Assembly: GCA_902490005.1 (NCBI GenBank) | Contig: CABUCM010000019.1 | Location: forward strand, 1 to 50,910 | From: an uncultured Ruminiclostridium sp. | GTDB taxonomy: Bacteria > Bacillota > Clostridia > Oscillospirales > Acutalibacteraceae | DNA length: 50,910 bases | Direction: 5' to 3' | Shown here: piece by piece, positions 33,436 to 41,589 of the stretch | Layout of the letters: each line of letters begins with the position of its first letter | Position numbering within the stretch: the stretch's first letter is position 1 | Program-made: the position numbers and the translations under genes | Notes under the pieces: model-generated | What the model was told of the DNA's origin: nothing | What the model saw: only the letters and a program-made list of their open reading frames with translations | Database searches by the model: none

Positions 33436-33471
33436 GGAAGGCCCCACGGCTAAAAAGCCGTGGGGCCTTCC
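33436..33471 (+). terminator. Hairpin terminator of the Gfo/Idh-aldolase-ABC operon
   Basis: A perfect 15-bp stem (GGAAGGCCCCACGGC and its complement) with a 6-base loop, 37 bases after the last stop. The T tract after it is weak (GCGTTATTT). Confidence 0.8.
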
Positions 33472-33636
33472 GCGTTATTTACCATCAAAGAGCGCCGCCT
33501 CCCCTCTGAAAACCTTCCCAGCCGCCTAGGCGGGCAACATCCGCCGCGCCCTCCGCCCCGCGGGCTTCACAGAGAAAACCCAGCGCCTTGCTCCCAACCT
33601 CCAGCCCATAGGCCGCGGTAAAAAATTTATGCGCTT

Positions 33637-33672
33637 AGAAGCCCCGGGATGGAAAACAACCCCGGGGCTTCT
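33637..33672 (-). terminator. Hairpin terminator of the xylulokinase-type operon
   Basis: A 12-bp perfect stem (AGAAGCCCCGGG and its complement) with a 12-base loop just after the kinase stop on the minus strand. A T-rich run follows about 10 bases later on that strand. The 160 bases between this and the plus-strand hairpin hold nothing I recognise. Confidence 0.75.
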
Positions 33673-33679
33673 TCTTAAT

Positions 33680-35227
33680 TTAATCCAGATATTTGCTTAC
33701 CTTTTGGGCCTGCTCCTGATATAAAGGCTTCAGGGCGGGATACAGATTCCGGTAGGTCTCGTAAAAATCATCGTAAACGCCCACGTTTTTCTCAATGGGT
33801 CCAGTTTTGGTCACCGGCTTTAAAATCTGCCGACAGCCCTCCTCCACAGACGGGAACGCCCCGGCGGCTACCGCCGCCAAAATAGCGGCGCCGGCCGCCG
33901 GCCCCTCATCCATGTTCATGGTGATGACCGTAGCGTCGTATACATCCGCCTGAATCTGCCGCCAAAGGGCGCTGCGGGCGCCGCCGCCCATGGCCCGGAC
34001 TTCCGTCACCGTCAGGCCGTTGGTCTCGTGAATGATTTCTAAAATATCCCGCAGGGAGAAGGTGACCCCCTCCATCACGCTGCGGCACATGGCCCCCACA
34101 TTGTGGCGGTAGCTTAGGCCGAAGAACACCCCTCTGGCGTTGGGATCCACGTGAGGCGTGGATTCGCCGCCGGGATAGGGCAAAAAGCAAAGGCCCTCGC
34201 TGCCCGCGGGCTCCGCCTCCGCCAAGGAATCCATATAGGCGTAAACATCCTTTCCCTGGGCCTCCAGCTCTTTTTTCTTATCAGCGAACAGGGTATCCCG
34301 CATCCATTTGAAGGACCCGCCGGCTCCCATGGTACAGCCCAAAAAGCAGTATTTCCCCGGCACGGAATGGCACAGGCTGTACATAGCCCTGGGCTTCTGG
34401 TCCACAAAGGGCTCGTCGCAGGCGCCGAACACCACCCCGGAGGTCCCGATGGTGGCCGCGATGGTGCCCGCCTTGGCGATGCCGCAGCCCACGCCGCCTA
34501 CCGTCTGGTCGCCGCCCCCCGCCGCCAGGGGAATCCCCGGCTTCAGGCCCCAGCGCGCCGCCAGCTCCGGCAGCAGATAGCCGGCGACATCCTGGCTTTC
34601 CAGCAGCTTTTCCGGCACGATATTTCTCGGCACCCCGGCCACCTCAAACATGCGGTCCGACCAGCGGCGCCGCTTCATATCCAAAAGCCAGCTGCAGGAA
34701 GCGTCGCTGACGTCGGTGGCGATCTCCCCGGTCATCCGGTAGCGAAGGTAATCCTTCGGGAACAGGGCCACATGGATTTTCCCGTAATCCTCCGGCTTGT
34801 TTTTCTTCAGCCAAAGCAGCTTTGCCGCCCAATAGCTGGGCAGGCAATGGTTGGCGGTGATCTCCAGCGCCTCCGCCGGGTCGATCCGGCGGTTTAGTTC
34901 CTCCGCCTCGGCGCTGGCCCTCTGATCCAGCCAGATCATGCAATTGCCGATGGGCTTCATTTCCCGGTCCATCAGGGTCAGGCCCTGCATCTGGCCGGAA
35001 AACCCGATGCCGCAGATTTCGTTTCCCCTTCCGCTTTTTTCCACCGCCTGGCTGATGGCGGCGTCGCAGGCGTCCCACCAATCCTGAGGGTCCTGCTCCA
35101 CCCAGTTTGGGCGGGGCGTGATGAGGTCGCACTCTCCATAGCCCTTGCCCAGCAGGTTGCCGGAGGCGTCCATCACAATGGCCTTGACGCCGCTGGTGCC
35201 GGCGTCAATTCCCAGAAAGCAGCTCAT
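33680..35227 (-). CDS. xylB: Xylulokinase-type FGGY carbohydrate kinase
   Basis: A 515-residue FGGY kinase. It has FLGIDAGTSGVKAIVMD (phosphate 1), GFSGQMQGLTLMD (xylulokinase-type substrate loop), IWLDQRA, GGGDQTVGGVGCGIA (phosphate 2), GTSGVVFG and ALGGGARS-like RAMGGGARSALWRQIQAD near the C-terminus. It phosphorylates a ketopentose or related ketose in the cytoplasm; D-xylulose is the best guess, but xylose isomerase is not in the window. AAGGAGGAAG lies upstream of ATG 35227. It is the last gene of a SorC-led operon, 22 bases after an iron alcohol dehydrogenase. A polyol-to-ketose-to-ketose-phosphate route is likely. Confidence 0.88.
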   Translation of the reverse strand: MSCFLGIDAGTSGVKAIVMDASGNLLGKGYGECDLITPRPNWVEQDPQDWWDACDAAISQAVEKSGRGNEICGIGFSGQMQGLTLMDREMKPIGNCMIWLDQRASAEAEELNRRIDPAEALEITANHCLPSYWAAKLLWLKKNKPEDYGKIHVALFPKDYLRYRMTGEIATDVSDASCSWLLDMKRRRWSDRMFEVAGVPRNIVPEKLLESQDVAGYLLPELAARWGLKPGIPLAAGGGDQTVGGVGCGIAKAGTIAATIGTSGVVFGACDEPFVDQKPRAMYSLCHSVPGKYCFLGCTMGAGGSFKWMRDTLFADKKKELEAQGKDVYAYMDSLAEAEPAGSEGLCFLPYPGGESTPHVDPNARGVFFGLSYRHNVGAMCRSVMEGVTFSLRDILEIIHETNGLTVTEVRAMGGGARSALWRQIQADVYDATVITMNMDEGPAAGAAILAAVAAGAFPSVEEGCRQILKPVTKTGPIEKNVGVYDDFYETYRNLYPALKPLYQEQAQKVSKYLD

Positions 35228-35249
35228 TTTTCTTCCTCCTTGCGTCGGC

Positions 35250-36431
35250 TCATTTGCAAAGCTCGAATTGTTCTCTCATGACCTGCTCGGTATAGCCGTA
35301 GGCATCCTTTTCGCCCCAGGCGATGGCCGTCTGCAGCGCGTCGGGCGCCATTTTATCGATGGCGTCGGGATCGGTAATACCGGCCTCCGACAAAGTGGTG
35401 GGAGCGCCGATTTTCTTAAACCAGGCTTCCAGGCCGTCGATGCCGGCCTGGGCGGCCTTTCTGTCGTCAGGCTCCTGAATCTGGAATACCTCTCTGGCGA
35501 AATCGGCGTACTTCTTGGTGCGCTGGTCAAAGTAGTAGCGCATGGTGGCCAAAATGGTGATGGACATGGCCGCCCCGTGGGGGGTATCGTAGAAATTGGA
35601 CAAGGAGTGGCCTAAAATATGGATGTTGGAATTTGGCAGCCCGAAGCCGCAGTCATAAAAGCCGTTCCAGGCGAAGGACGCCTGCCACATCATCAGGCCC
35701 CTGGCCTCCGGGTCCTGGGGATCCTTCAGCAGGCGGTCCATACAATCCATGATGGAACGGATGCCGCCCTGGCAGAAGTGGTCCTGATAGGGGGTGAAGG
35801 GCAGGTTATGGCCCAGATAGTGCTCCAGCAGGTGGGAGACGATATCCGCGGCGGAATAGGCGGTCTGCTTGATCGGGATGGTATAGGTCAGCTCCGGGTC
35901 TAAAATGGAAACCACCGGCTTCATGATCGGGTTTACAAAACCGTCCTTTCTGCCCAGGGTCTCGTTGGTGATTACGGCGGTGCCGTTCAATTCGGAAGAA
36001 GTGGCGGGAATGGTCACCACGGTGATGACCGGGATGGTTTTCTCAATGGCCGCCTTGCCCAGAGGGAAATCCCAGGGGTCGCCGTCATATAGGGCGCCTA
36101 CGCCGATGAACTTGGCCTCATCCATGGCGGAGCCGCCGCCCAGGGCGATAATCACGTCGGGCTTTTCCTTTTTGCACAGGGCGATGGCCGAGGCGGCGTG
36201 CTCGGCGGTGGGGTTGCTTTTCACGCCGAAATGGCACAAAAGCTCTACGCCGGCCTCCTTGCAGCTATTGGCTACTTTATCGTAAAAGCCGACTTTTTTG
36301 ACGAAATCCTCTTCATAGGTTACCAGCAATGCCTTCTTACCGTATCTGGCGGCCTCGCCGCCAACCTTTTTTACCTCGCCGACGCCGAAAATAATCTTAG
36401 TGGGGACGGAAAACTCAAAGGGTGTTAACAT
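35250..36431 (-). CDS. Iron-containing alcohol dehydrogenase
   Basis: A 393-residue group III Fe-dependent alcohol dehydrogenase. It has KIIFGVGEVKKVG, VIIALGGGSAMDEAKFI (NAD site), TSSELNGTAVI, and metal ligands in AADIVSHLLEHYLG and in ILGHSLSNFYDTPHGAAMSI. It resembles NADH-dependent butanol dehydrogenases but also polyol- and lactaldehyde-acting members. The second ATG (36431) is chosen because the GGAG on the minus strand is 9 bases from it, against 3 for ATG 36437. It is 22 bases upstream of the kinase gene and 67 bases after lipoate ligase. It may interconvert a polyol and ketose, or dispose of an aldehyde product. Confidence 0.9.
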   Translation of the reverse strand: MLTPFEFSVPTKIIFGVGEVKKVGGEAARYGKKALLVTYEEDFVKKVGFYDKVANSCKEAGVELLCHFGVKSNPTAEHAASAIALCKKEKPDVIIALGGGSAMDEAKFIGVGALYDGDPWDFPLGKAAIEKTIPVITVVTIPATSSELNGTAVITNETLGRKDGFVNPIMKPVVSILDPELTYTIPIKQTAYSAADIVSHLLEHYLGHNLPFTPYQDHFCQGGIRSIMDCMDRLLKDPQDPEARGLMMWQASFAWNGFYDCGFGLPNSNIHILGHSLSNFYDTPHGAAMSITILATMRYYFDQRTKKYADFAREVFQIQEPDDRKAAQAGIDGLEAWFKKIGAPTTLSEAGITDPDAIDKMAPDALQTAIAWGEKDAYGYTEQVMREQFELCK

Positions 36432-36498
36432 GGTCATCTTCTCCTTTAACTGTAAATAAATTTATGAAAGCAGGATTCCCTGCGACTTTCCGATATTT

Positions 36499-37488
36499 TT
36501 AATGGACCAGCAGCCCCGCCAGCTGTTCCCGGGTCAAATTGTGGAAATATTCCCCCACCGGCATAGGCGCTAAGGCCGCGTTCACGGCTTTCTCTTCCAG
36601 CGGGCACCCCAGCAGCGCCTGCTCCACCTCGGCGCTGTTCCGGCTGCCAAAATAATCGCCGTAGATTTTACAGCTGGCAACCCGGCCCTTGGTGACCCGC
36701 AGCTGAATCTCCAGCTTGCCGCATCCGGGAATGCGGGCCTCCTTTTTAACGTCGTATTCCGGTGACTGGCCGTAATTCCACTCCCAGGTATCGTACCGTG
36801 ATCGCTTGATTTCCTCGATCCGGCCCAGGTCCTCTGGGGTGAACCGGTAAGGCGGCGGCGCTTTGCCGCCGAACATCTCGTCCGCCAGCAGGCCCCAAAA
36901 TTCCTGTAGGCCCACCGCCCGGGGCAGATAGTCCTTAATATTCGCCACCCGGCTGCGCACCGAGGCCACGCCCTTTTGCAGCAGCTTGTCGGGGGGCACC
37001 CGCAAAGCACTGGAAAGCACGGTCAAGTCGGAATCAAACAGCAGGGTGCCGTGATGAAGAACCCGGCCCCGCCAGATACGCTGGGAATTGCCGGAAAACT
37101 TTTTGCCGCCGATGAGCATGTCGTTCCTGCCGCTGACCTCCACCGGGACCCCAAGCCTTTTCAGGGCCGCCGCCACCGGCTGGCAGAACAGGTGCAAATC
37201 CAGCTCCTCCGAACTTCTGCCGTCGGCGATCAAGGTAAAATTCAGGTTGCCCAAATCGTGATATACCGCCCCGCCGCCGGTGGTACGGCGCACCACCTGG
37301 ATCCCCCGGGCCCGGGTGTACTCTCCGTCCAGCTCCGCGGCGGTGTTTTGGTTGCGCCCGACGATGATGGCGTTGTCGTTTTGCCATAAAAGGAACCAAG
37401 GCCCCTTATGTGGCGCCTCTTCAAATAAGTATTGCTCCATCGCCAGGTTAAACCTGGGATTGGTGCTGGGGGAAGTTCCGTAAATCAT
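36499..37488 (-). CDS. lplA: Lipoate-protein ligase A
   Basis: A 329-residue lipoate-protein ligase. The signature RRTTGGGAVYHDLGN (66-80 region) binds lipoyl-AMP, and GRNQNTAAELD and FSGNSQR-type motifs (KKFSGNSQR with the catalytic Lys) are present. The C-terminal accessory domain is included, so it can use free lipoate and ATP. It attaches lipoyl groups to the Lys of a lipoyl domain; the obvious target is the E2 encoded on the other side of the SorC control region. Its ribosome site is weak (AAGGG). It lies 25 bases after the SorC gene. Confidence 0.92.
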   Translation of the reverse strand: MIYGTSPSTNPRFNLAMEQYLFEEAPHKGPWFLLWQNDNAIIVGRNQNTAAELDGEYTRARGIQVVRRTTGGGAVYHDLGNLNFTLIADGRSSEELDLHLFCQPVAAALKRLGVPVEVSGRNDMLIGGKKFSGNSQRIWRGRVLHHGTLLFDSDLTVLSSALRVPPDKLLQKGVASVRSRVANIKDYLPRAVGLQEFWGLLADEMFGGKAPPPYRFTPEDLGRIEEIKRSRYDTWEWNYGQSPEYDVKKEARIPGCGKLEIQLRVTKGRVASCKIYGDYFGSRNSAEVEQALLGCPLEEKAVNAALAPMPVGEYFHNLTREQLAGLLVH

Positions 37489-37513
37489 AGCCTATTCCCT
37501 TATTTCACACAAA

Positions 37514-38500
37514 TTACCGCAGCGCCTTGATTACGTTGGTATCCAATACGTTCAGCACCTGGCGGGCGGTTTCCTCGTCGGTGGCGAAATAATCCAAAAT
37601 CCCGCTGTTCAGCGCCCCGATGATGGAGAAGATTTTACTGCTTCCCACCGCTACCGCCAGCACACGGCCGGTGGCCCGAAGATCCTTTTCCTCAATGCCG
37701 ATGACCTTGTCATTGTAATTGCACTGGATAAACTCGCCCCGGATATTGATCCGGCGGGCGCACAGGTCGCTGACCGCCTTATCCGGGTAGCGGTTGATTT
37801 CCTCTAATAAATTAGTGACCCGGCCCGGCTCCGCCTCATAGGATTCCGGCGGCCGGCCCACGCCGATCACGGCGAAATCCAGCGTCCTCCACTTTTCCAG
37901 CACCGACTGCATGTAAAGGCTGCCCATATACCGCTTTTTATCCTCAATGGTATCCACAAAGCCCGGGGAATACAGCACTACCGGCGTGCCCCGAAGCTTT
38001 TCCGAAAAATCCCTGACGCTTTCAATCAATTGAAATTCCCGGGTCAGCAGCGGCGAGCCGCCGACCAGAGGCACCACGGTAATATTGCACAGCTCCGTGT
38101 CCTCTGGAAACGCCTGCATAAATTCATAGCAGGAACCGCCCCAGGAAGTGCCCACCGTGGTATGGCTTTTCATCGCCTTACTGGCGAACCGGGCCGCCTG
38201 GGAGGCCACGATCTTCAGCACCACATCCTCCTGCCGGATGCCGCAGGGGATCACCAGGCATTTCTTCAGGCCGAACCGCTCCTGAAATTGGGCCGCCAGC
38301 TCCTCGTTGTTCACCTCGGGGTCCTTGATCTTGATTTGAACAACCCCGGTTTTTCTGGCCTCCGCCAATAAGAGGGAAACCGCCGGCCGGGATGTCCTCA
38401 GCTTTTTGGCGATGGTTTCCTGGGTCAAGCCCTCGTAATAATACATTTTCGCCGCCTGTACCATTTTTTGCAGGTTTTGAATGCTGTCATTGTGATCCAT
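37514..38500 (-). CDS. SorC-family sugar-responsive transcriptional regulator
   Basis: A 328-residue SorC/DeoR-type regulator. Residues about 10-60 form the HTH: AAKMYYYEGLTQETIAKKL then TSRPAVSLLL. The rest is the sugar-phosphate-binding domain: FGLKKCLVIPCG, TVGTSWGGSCYE, VPLVGGSPLL, YSPGFVD, AVIGVGRP and a C-terminal AVAVGSSKIFSIIGAL. ATG 38500 is preferred over a longer reading because GGGAGGG lies 7 bases upstream. It heads the minus-strand operon with lplA, the iron alcohol dehydrogenase and the kinase, and it faces the divergent hydrolase/E1-E2-E3 operon. It very likely senses a phosphorylated sugar and controls both. Confidence 0.92.
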   Translation of the reverse strand: MDHNDSIQNLQKMVQAAKMYYYEGLTQETIAKKLRTSRPAVSLLLAEARKTGVVQIKIKDPEVNNEELAAQFQERFGLKKCLVIPCGIRQEDVVLKIVASQAARFASKAMKSHTTVGTSWGGSCYEFMQAFPEDTELCNITVVPLVGGSPLLTREFQLIESVRDFSEKLRGTPVVLYSPGFVDTIEDKKRYMGSLYMQSVLEKWRTLDFAVIGVGRPPESYEAEPGRVTNLLEEINRYPDKAVSDLCARRINIRGEFIQCNYNDKVIGIEEKDLRATGRVLAVAVGSSKIFSIIGALNSGILDYFATDEETARQVLNVLDTNVIKALR

Positions 38501-38599
38501 GCTTTCCCTCCCGCTTACGGCCAATGGTTTTTACCCCATCGGTACGGAAATTCATCTATTCCCAAATAAAGAATGGTTGCTTTCGGTTATGCTGCCCTC

Positions 38600-38628
38600 A
38601 GTATAACAATTATTATAACAAATGTCAA
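38600..38628 (-). promoter_or_regulatory. Promoter of the sorC-lplA-adh-xylB operon
   Basis: Minus strand TTGACA (38623-38628), 17-base spacer, TATACT (38600-38605). ACAAATGT, the half-site also found at the opposite promoter, overlaps the -35. Three TTGTT repeats at near-helical spacing cover the element. Confidence 0.8.
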
Positions 38629-38675
38629 CAATGTAATTTTTTATAATTTTTCCTTATTTATTTTAGCAAAAGGTC

Positions 38676-38704
38676 TTGAAACTTTCCCTTTAATAGAGTA
38701 TAAT
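38676..38704 (+). promoter_or_regulatory. Promoter of the MBL-hydrolase / E1-E2-E3 operon
   Basis: TTGAAA (38676-38681), 17-base spacer, TATAAT (38699-38704). The start would be near 38711, just before a palindrome. Confidence 0.82.
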
Positions 38705-38716
38705 CCACCTTGTGAT

Positions 38717-38736
38717 ACAAATGTAATTTCATTTGT
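38717..38736. promoter_or_regulatory. Candidate SorC operator
   Basis: A perfect inverted repeat ACAAATG-TAATTT-CATTTGT just after the plus-strand transcription start. The same ACAAATGT half-site occurs at 38617-38624 by the sorC promoter. Confidence 0.65.
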
Positions 38737-38777
38737 TAAAACACTATTTGCCACACATATATAAAGGAAGTGACGCT

Positions 38778-39554
38778 GTGGGCGAACAACTTGAAATCAT
38801 GGTTGCGGCCAACGCGGGCGTGGTAATCCGGTCCGGGGACACCGCCATTTTCGCGGATATTTTAGAGGACGCGGGCCCTTACCCCTTTAACCGGCTTCCC
38901 GATTCCGTGCTGGCTGATATGGAGCGGGGCGAAAACAAGTGGCGGAACGCCCAGTATTTGATTTTCTCCCATGAGCATCCGGACCATTTCACCCCGGCCC
39001 TGATCCGCCGGTACCTGGCCCATAATACGGTCCGGCGCCTGGTGGTCCCAAACCGTCCGGATAAGGAAAACCAATCGCTTATCGCGGAATTGAAGCAAAG
39101 CCGGGCCCCTGTATGGACCCTGCCGGATCAAATAGGCCAAAAGCACACCTTTGTGCTGGAAAAGGGTATCTTGCTTCACACCGCCTGCACGTCCCACACC
39201 GGCAACATGTTCCAAAACGCCGCCTGTCATTTGCTGTTGTTCTCCCTGGGGGGAAAGAACATTTTGCTGTTAAGCGACTGTGACGACCGGAAACCGGAAG
39301 CCTATCAATGGCTGAGGGACGTCCCCGTGGACCTGGCGTTTGTGAACCCCTTCTTTTTTGCCTCTGATACGGGGCAGCAGTGCCTGAAACAGTACATCAC
39401 CCCTAAAAAGGTGGTAGTGTACCACATTCCAGAGGAATCCATCGACAAAATGAAGGTTCGCAGCGTTGCCCGGCAGGGGCTGGCGAAATTTGGCCCGGAT
39501 TATCCCAGCGCGGCCATGGCGGACCGGCTGTTTTACCCGGTTGAATTACCGTAA
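38778..39554 (+). CDS. Metallo-beta-lactamase-fold hydrolase
   Basis: A 258-residue MBL-fold protein. The metal motif is HEHPDH at 65-70. Further ligands are the His of TSHTGNMF and the Asp of LLSDCDDRKP, so the binuclear site looks complete. It resembles UlaG-like or small thioester/ester hydrolases more than true lactamases. The start is GTG 38778 with AAAGGAAG upstream; an upstream TTG at 38733 would put the N-terminus inside the candidate operator. It is the first gene of the plus-strand SorC-facing operon, so it probably belongs to the same pathway. Hydrolysis of a lactone, phosphate ester or acyl thioester are all possible. Confidence 0.82.
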   Translation: MGEQLEIMVAANAGVVIRSGDTAIFADILEDAGPYPFNRLPDSVLADMERGENKWRNAQYLIFSHEHPDHFTPALIRRYLAHNTVRRLVVPNRPDKENQSLIAELKQSRAPVWTLPDQIGQKHTFVLEKGILLHTACTSHTGNMFQNAACHLLLFSLGGKNILLLSDCDDRKPEAYQWLRDVPVDLAFVNPFFFASDTGQQCLKQYITPKKVVVYHIPEESIDKMKVRSVARQGLAKFGPDYPSAAMADRLFYPVELP

Positions 39555-39623
39555 GCTGAAAACGGGTTTTCCATAATAAGGATTGCCCCTCAACATACGA
39601 CGCGTTTAAAGGAGAGGATATCA

Positions 39624-40589
39624 TTGAATTCTGTTTATTCCAAAGAGCTTTTGTCCGAAATGTGGAAAAAGCTGAACCTGGCCCGGGAATTTGAAACCCG
39701 CGTCCAGTGGCTGTTTTCCATGGGCCTGGTCCACGGCACCACCCACCTGGGCATCGGCGAGGAGGCCACCGCCGTGGGCTCCATTCTGGCCTTAAAGCCC
39801 CAGGACTATGTGTTCGGCACCCACAGGGGCCACAGCCAGGCCATTTCCAAGGGAATCGACATCGACCATATGATGGCGGAAATCCTGGCCAAGGAAACCG
39901 GCGTCTGCAAGGGAAAGGGCGGCTCCATGCACATCGCCTCCCCAGATATCAATTATTTCGCCACCAGCGGCATTTTAGGGGCCAGCAGTGTCATCGCCAA
40001 CGGCGCGGCCCTCACCATAAAAAAGAGAAACGAAAAAGACCGCATTACCACCGTATTTTATGGAGACGGCGCTTCCAACGAGGGCGCGTGCTTTGAAGCC
40101 TTAAACCTGGCGGCTCTGTGGAAGCTCCCGATTCTATTTGTGTGCATCAACAACACCTACGGCATGTCCACCCCCATCGCCAAGGCCATGCACGACACCG
40201 ACCTGTCCAAGCGGGCTTACCCCTTCGGCATTCCCTCCAAAACCGTGGACGGCAACAACGTGCTGGAGGTTTACGACGCTGTCGCGGAGGCCAGAGAATA
40301 CGTGCTGGAAAACGGCCCCATGATGGTGGTAGAAAACACCTACCGCATTTCCGGCCACTCCAAGAGCGACGGCAACCTGTACCGTTCCAAGGAAGAGATC
40401 AACGCCTGGAAGGAGAAATGCCCCATCAAGGTGTTCCGGAAATATCTGACGGAGAATCATCTCTTTACCGGCGAGGAGCTGGACGCGGCGGTTCAGGAAA
40501 CCATCGCCGTCATCGACCACGCCGTGGAATACGGCAAGGCCAGCAAGGACCCCAGCGTGGACGACGTATTCGACGATGTATATGCCTGA
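39624..40589 (+). CDS. acoA: TPP-dependent dehydrogenase E1 alpha subunit (acetoin/pyruvate dehydrogenase type)
   Basis: A 321-residue thiamin-diphosphate E1 alpha. It has HLGIGEEATAVG, GTHRGHSQAISKG, GGSMHI, GDGASNEGACFEALN (the GDG-N TPP/Mg motif runs into NNTYGMST), and a C-terminal ISGHSKSDGNLYRSKEE phosphorylation-loop-like segment. The pattern matches AcoA/PdhA-type enzymes that decarboxylate 2-oxoacids or cleave acetoin and reductively acylate lipoyl-E2. It starts with TTG 39624 behind AAAGGAGAGG. It is followed at once by the beta subunit. Acetoin versus pyruvate specificity cannot be fixed by eye; the clustered catabolic context argues against a housekeeping pyruvate dehydrogenase. 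Confidence 0.88.
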   Translation: MNSVYSKELLSEMWKKLNLAREFETRVQWLFSMGLVHGTTHLGIGEEATAVGSILALKPQDYVFGTHRGHSQAISKGIDIDHMMAEILAKETGVCKGKGGSMHIASPDINYFATSGILGASSVIANGAALTIKKRNEKDRITTVFYGDGASNEGACFEALNLAALWKLPILFVCINNTYGMSTPIAKAMHDTDLSKRAYPFGIPSKTVDGNNVLEVYDAVAEAREYVLENGPMMVVENTYRISGHSKSDGNLYRSKEEINAWKEKCPIKVFRKYLTENHLFTGEELDAAVQETIAVIDHAVEYGKASKDPSVDDVFDDVYA

Positions 40590-40602
40590 GGAGGAAACAG
40601 CC

Positions 40603-41577
40603 ATGAAAGAGATTACTTACGCGCAAGCGATTAACGAGGCCATTTCCGAGGAAATGCGCCGGGATGAAAACGTGTTTATGATGGGCGAGGATATCGGCCT
40701 TTACTGCGGCGCCTTCGGCGTTTCCAGAGGGATGATCCAGGAATTCGGCGAGGACCGGATTATGGATACCCCCATCGCGGAGCAGGCCTATGTAGGCGCC
40801 GGGGTGGGCGCCGCCATGTGCGGCATGCGGCCCATCGTGGAGCTGATGTTCTCCGATTTTATGTGCGTGTGCTTTGACGAGCTGGTCAACGAGGCCGCCA
40901 AGCTCCGCTTTATGTTCGGCGGCAAGGTGAAGGTCCCCCTGGTGATGCGTGCCGCCTCCGGCGCCGGCACCGGCGCGGCGGCTCAGCACTCCCAGAGCCT
41001 GGAGGCCTGCCTGGCCCACTTTCCCGGGCTGAAGGTGGTCATCCCCTCCACCCCCTACGACGCAAAGGGGCTGATGAAAACCGCTATCCGGGACGACAAC
41101 CCGGTGATGTTCCTGGAGCAGAAAACCCTGTACCGCGCCAAGGGCATGGTTCCCGAGGAGGACTATTCCATCCCCCTGGGCCAGGCGGATATTAAGCTTG
41201 CCGGCTCCGACTGCACCGTGGTCACCTATGGGCGCATGGTAACCACCTGTCTCACCGCCGCCCAGGAGCTGGAAAAAGACGGTATTCATCTGGAGGTCAT
41301 CGATATCCGCTCTCTGGTGCCCCTGGATACCCAAACTATTTTGGAATCGGTGAAAAAGACCAAGCATGTGCTGATCGTTCACGAGGCGGTCCAGTTCTGC
41401 GGCTTCGGCGCGGAGATCGCCGGCCAGATCGCCGACAGCGACGCTTTCTATTATTTGGACGCCCCCATTAAACGGCTTGGCGCCAAGAGCACGCCCATCC
41501 CCTTCAACCCCATTTTGGAGGCGGAAACCTTCCCCACCGTGCCTAAGATTGTGGCCGCGGTAAAAAGCCTGCTGTAA
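40603..41577 (+). CDS. acoB: TPP-dependent dehydrogenase E1 beta subunit
   Basis: A 324-residue transketolase-like E1 beta. It contains TYAQAINEAISEEMRRDENVF, MGEDIGLYCGAFGVSRGM, DTPIAEQAYVGAGVGAAM (TPP Glu), AASGAGTGAAAQHSQSLEA, and IDIRSLVPLD followed by VHEAVQFCGFGAEI. ATG 40603 is chosen because GAGGAGGAA precedes it; an upstream ATG at 40576 would overlap E1 alpha. It forms the alpha2-beta2 E1 of the complex with the preceding gene and delivers the acyl group to the lipoyl domain of the next product. It is highly conserved and shows no odd residue that I can see. Confidence 0.92.
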   Translation: MKEITYAQAINEAISEEMRRDENVFMMGEDIGLYCGAFGVSRGMIQEFGEDRIMDTPIAEQAYVGAGVGAAMCGMRPIVELMFSDFMCVCFDELVNEAAKLRFMFGGKVKVPLVMRAASGAGTGAAAQHSQSLEACLAHFPGLKVVIPSTPYDAKGLMKTAIRDDNPVMFLEQKTLYRAKGMVPEEDYSIPLGQADIKLAGSDCTVVTYGRMVTTCLTAAQELEKDGIHLEVIDIRSLVPLDTQTILESVKKTKHVLIVHEAVQFCGFGAEIAGQIADSDAFYYLDAPIKRLGAKSTPIPFNPILEAETFPTVPKIVAAVKSLL

Positions 41578-41589
41578 GGAGGAAGTTTA

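Noticed and set aside
34151..34897. 248-codon open frame on the plus strand
   Set aside because: Mirror of the xylulokinase-type gene; no ribosome site or family motif.
40510..41382. 290-codon open frame on the minus strand
   Set aside because: It lies antisense to the E1 alpha/E1 beta genes, whose sequence is highly conserved; the reverse reading is His/Gly-rich and resembles no family.
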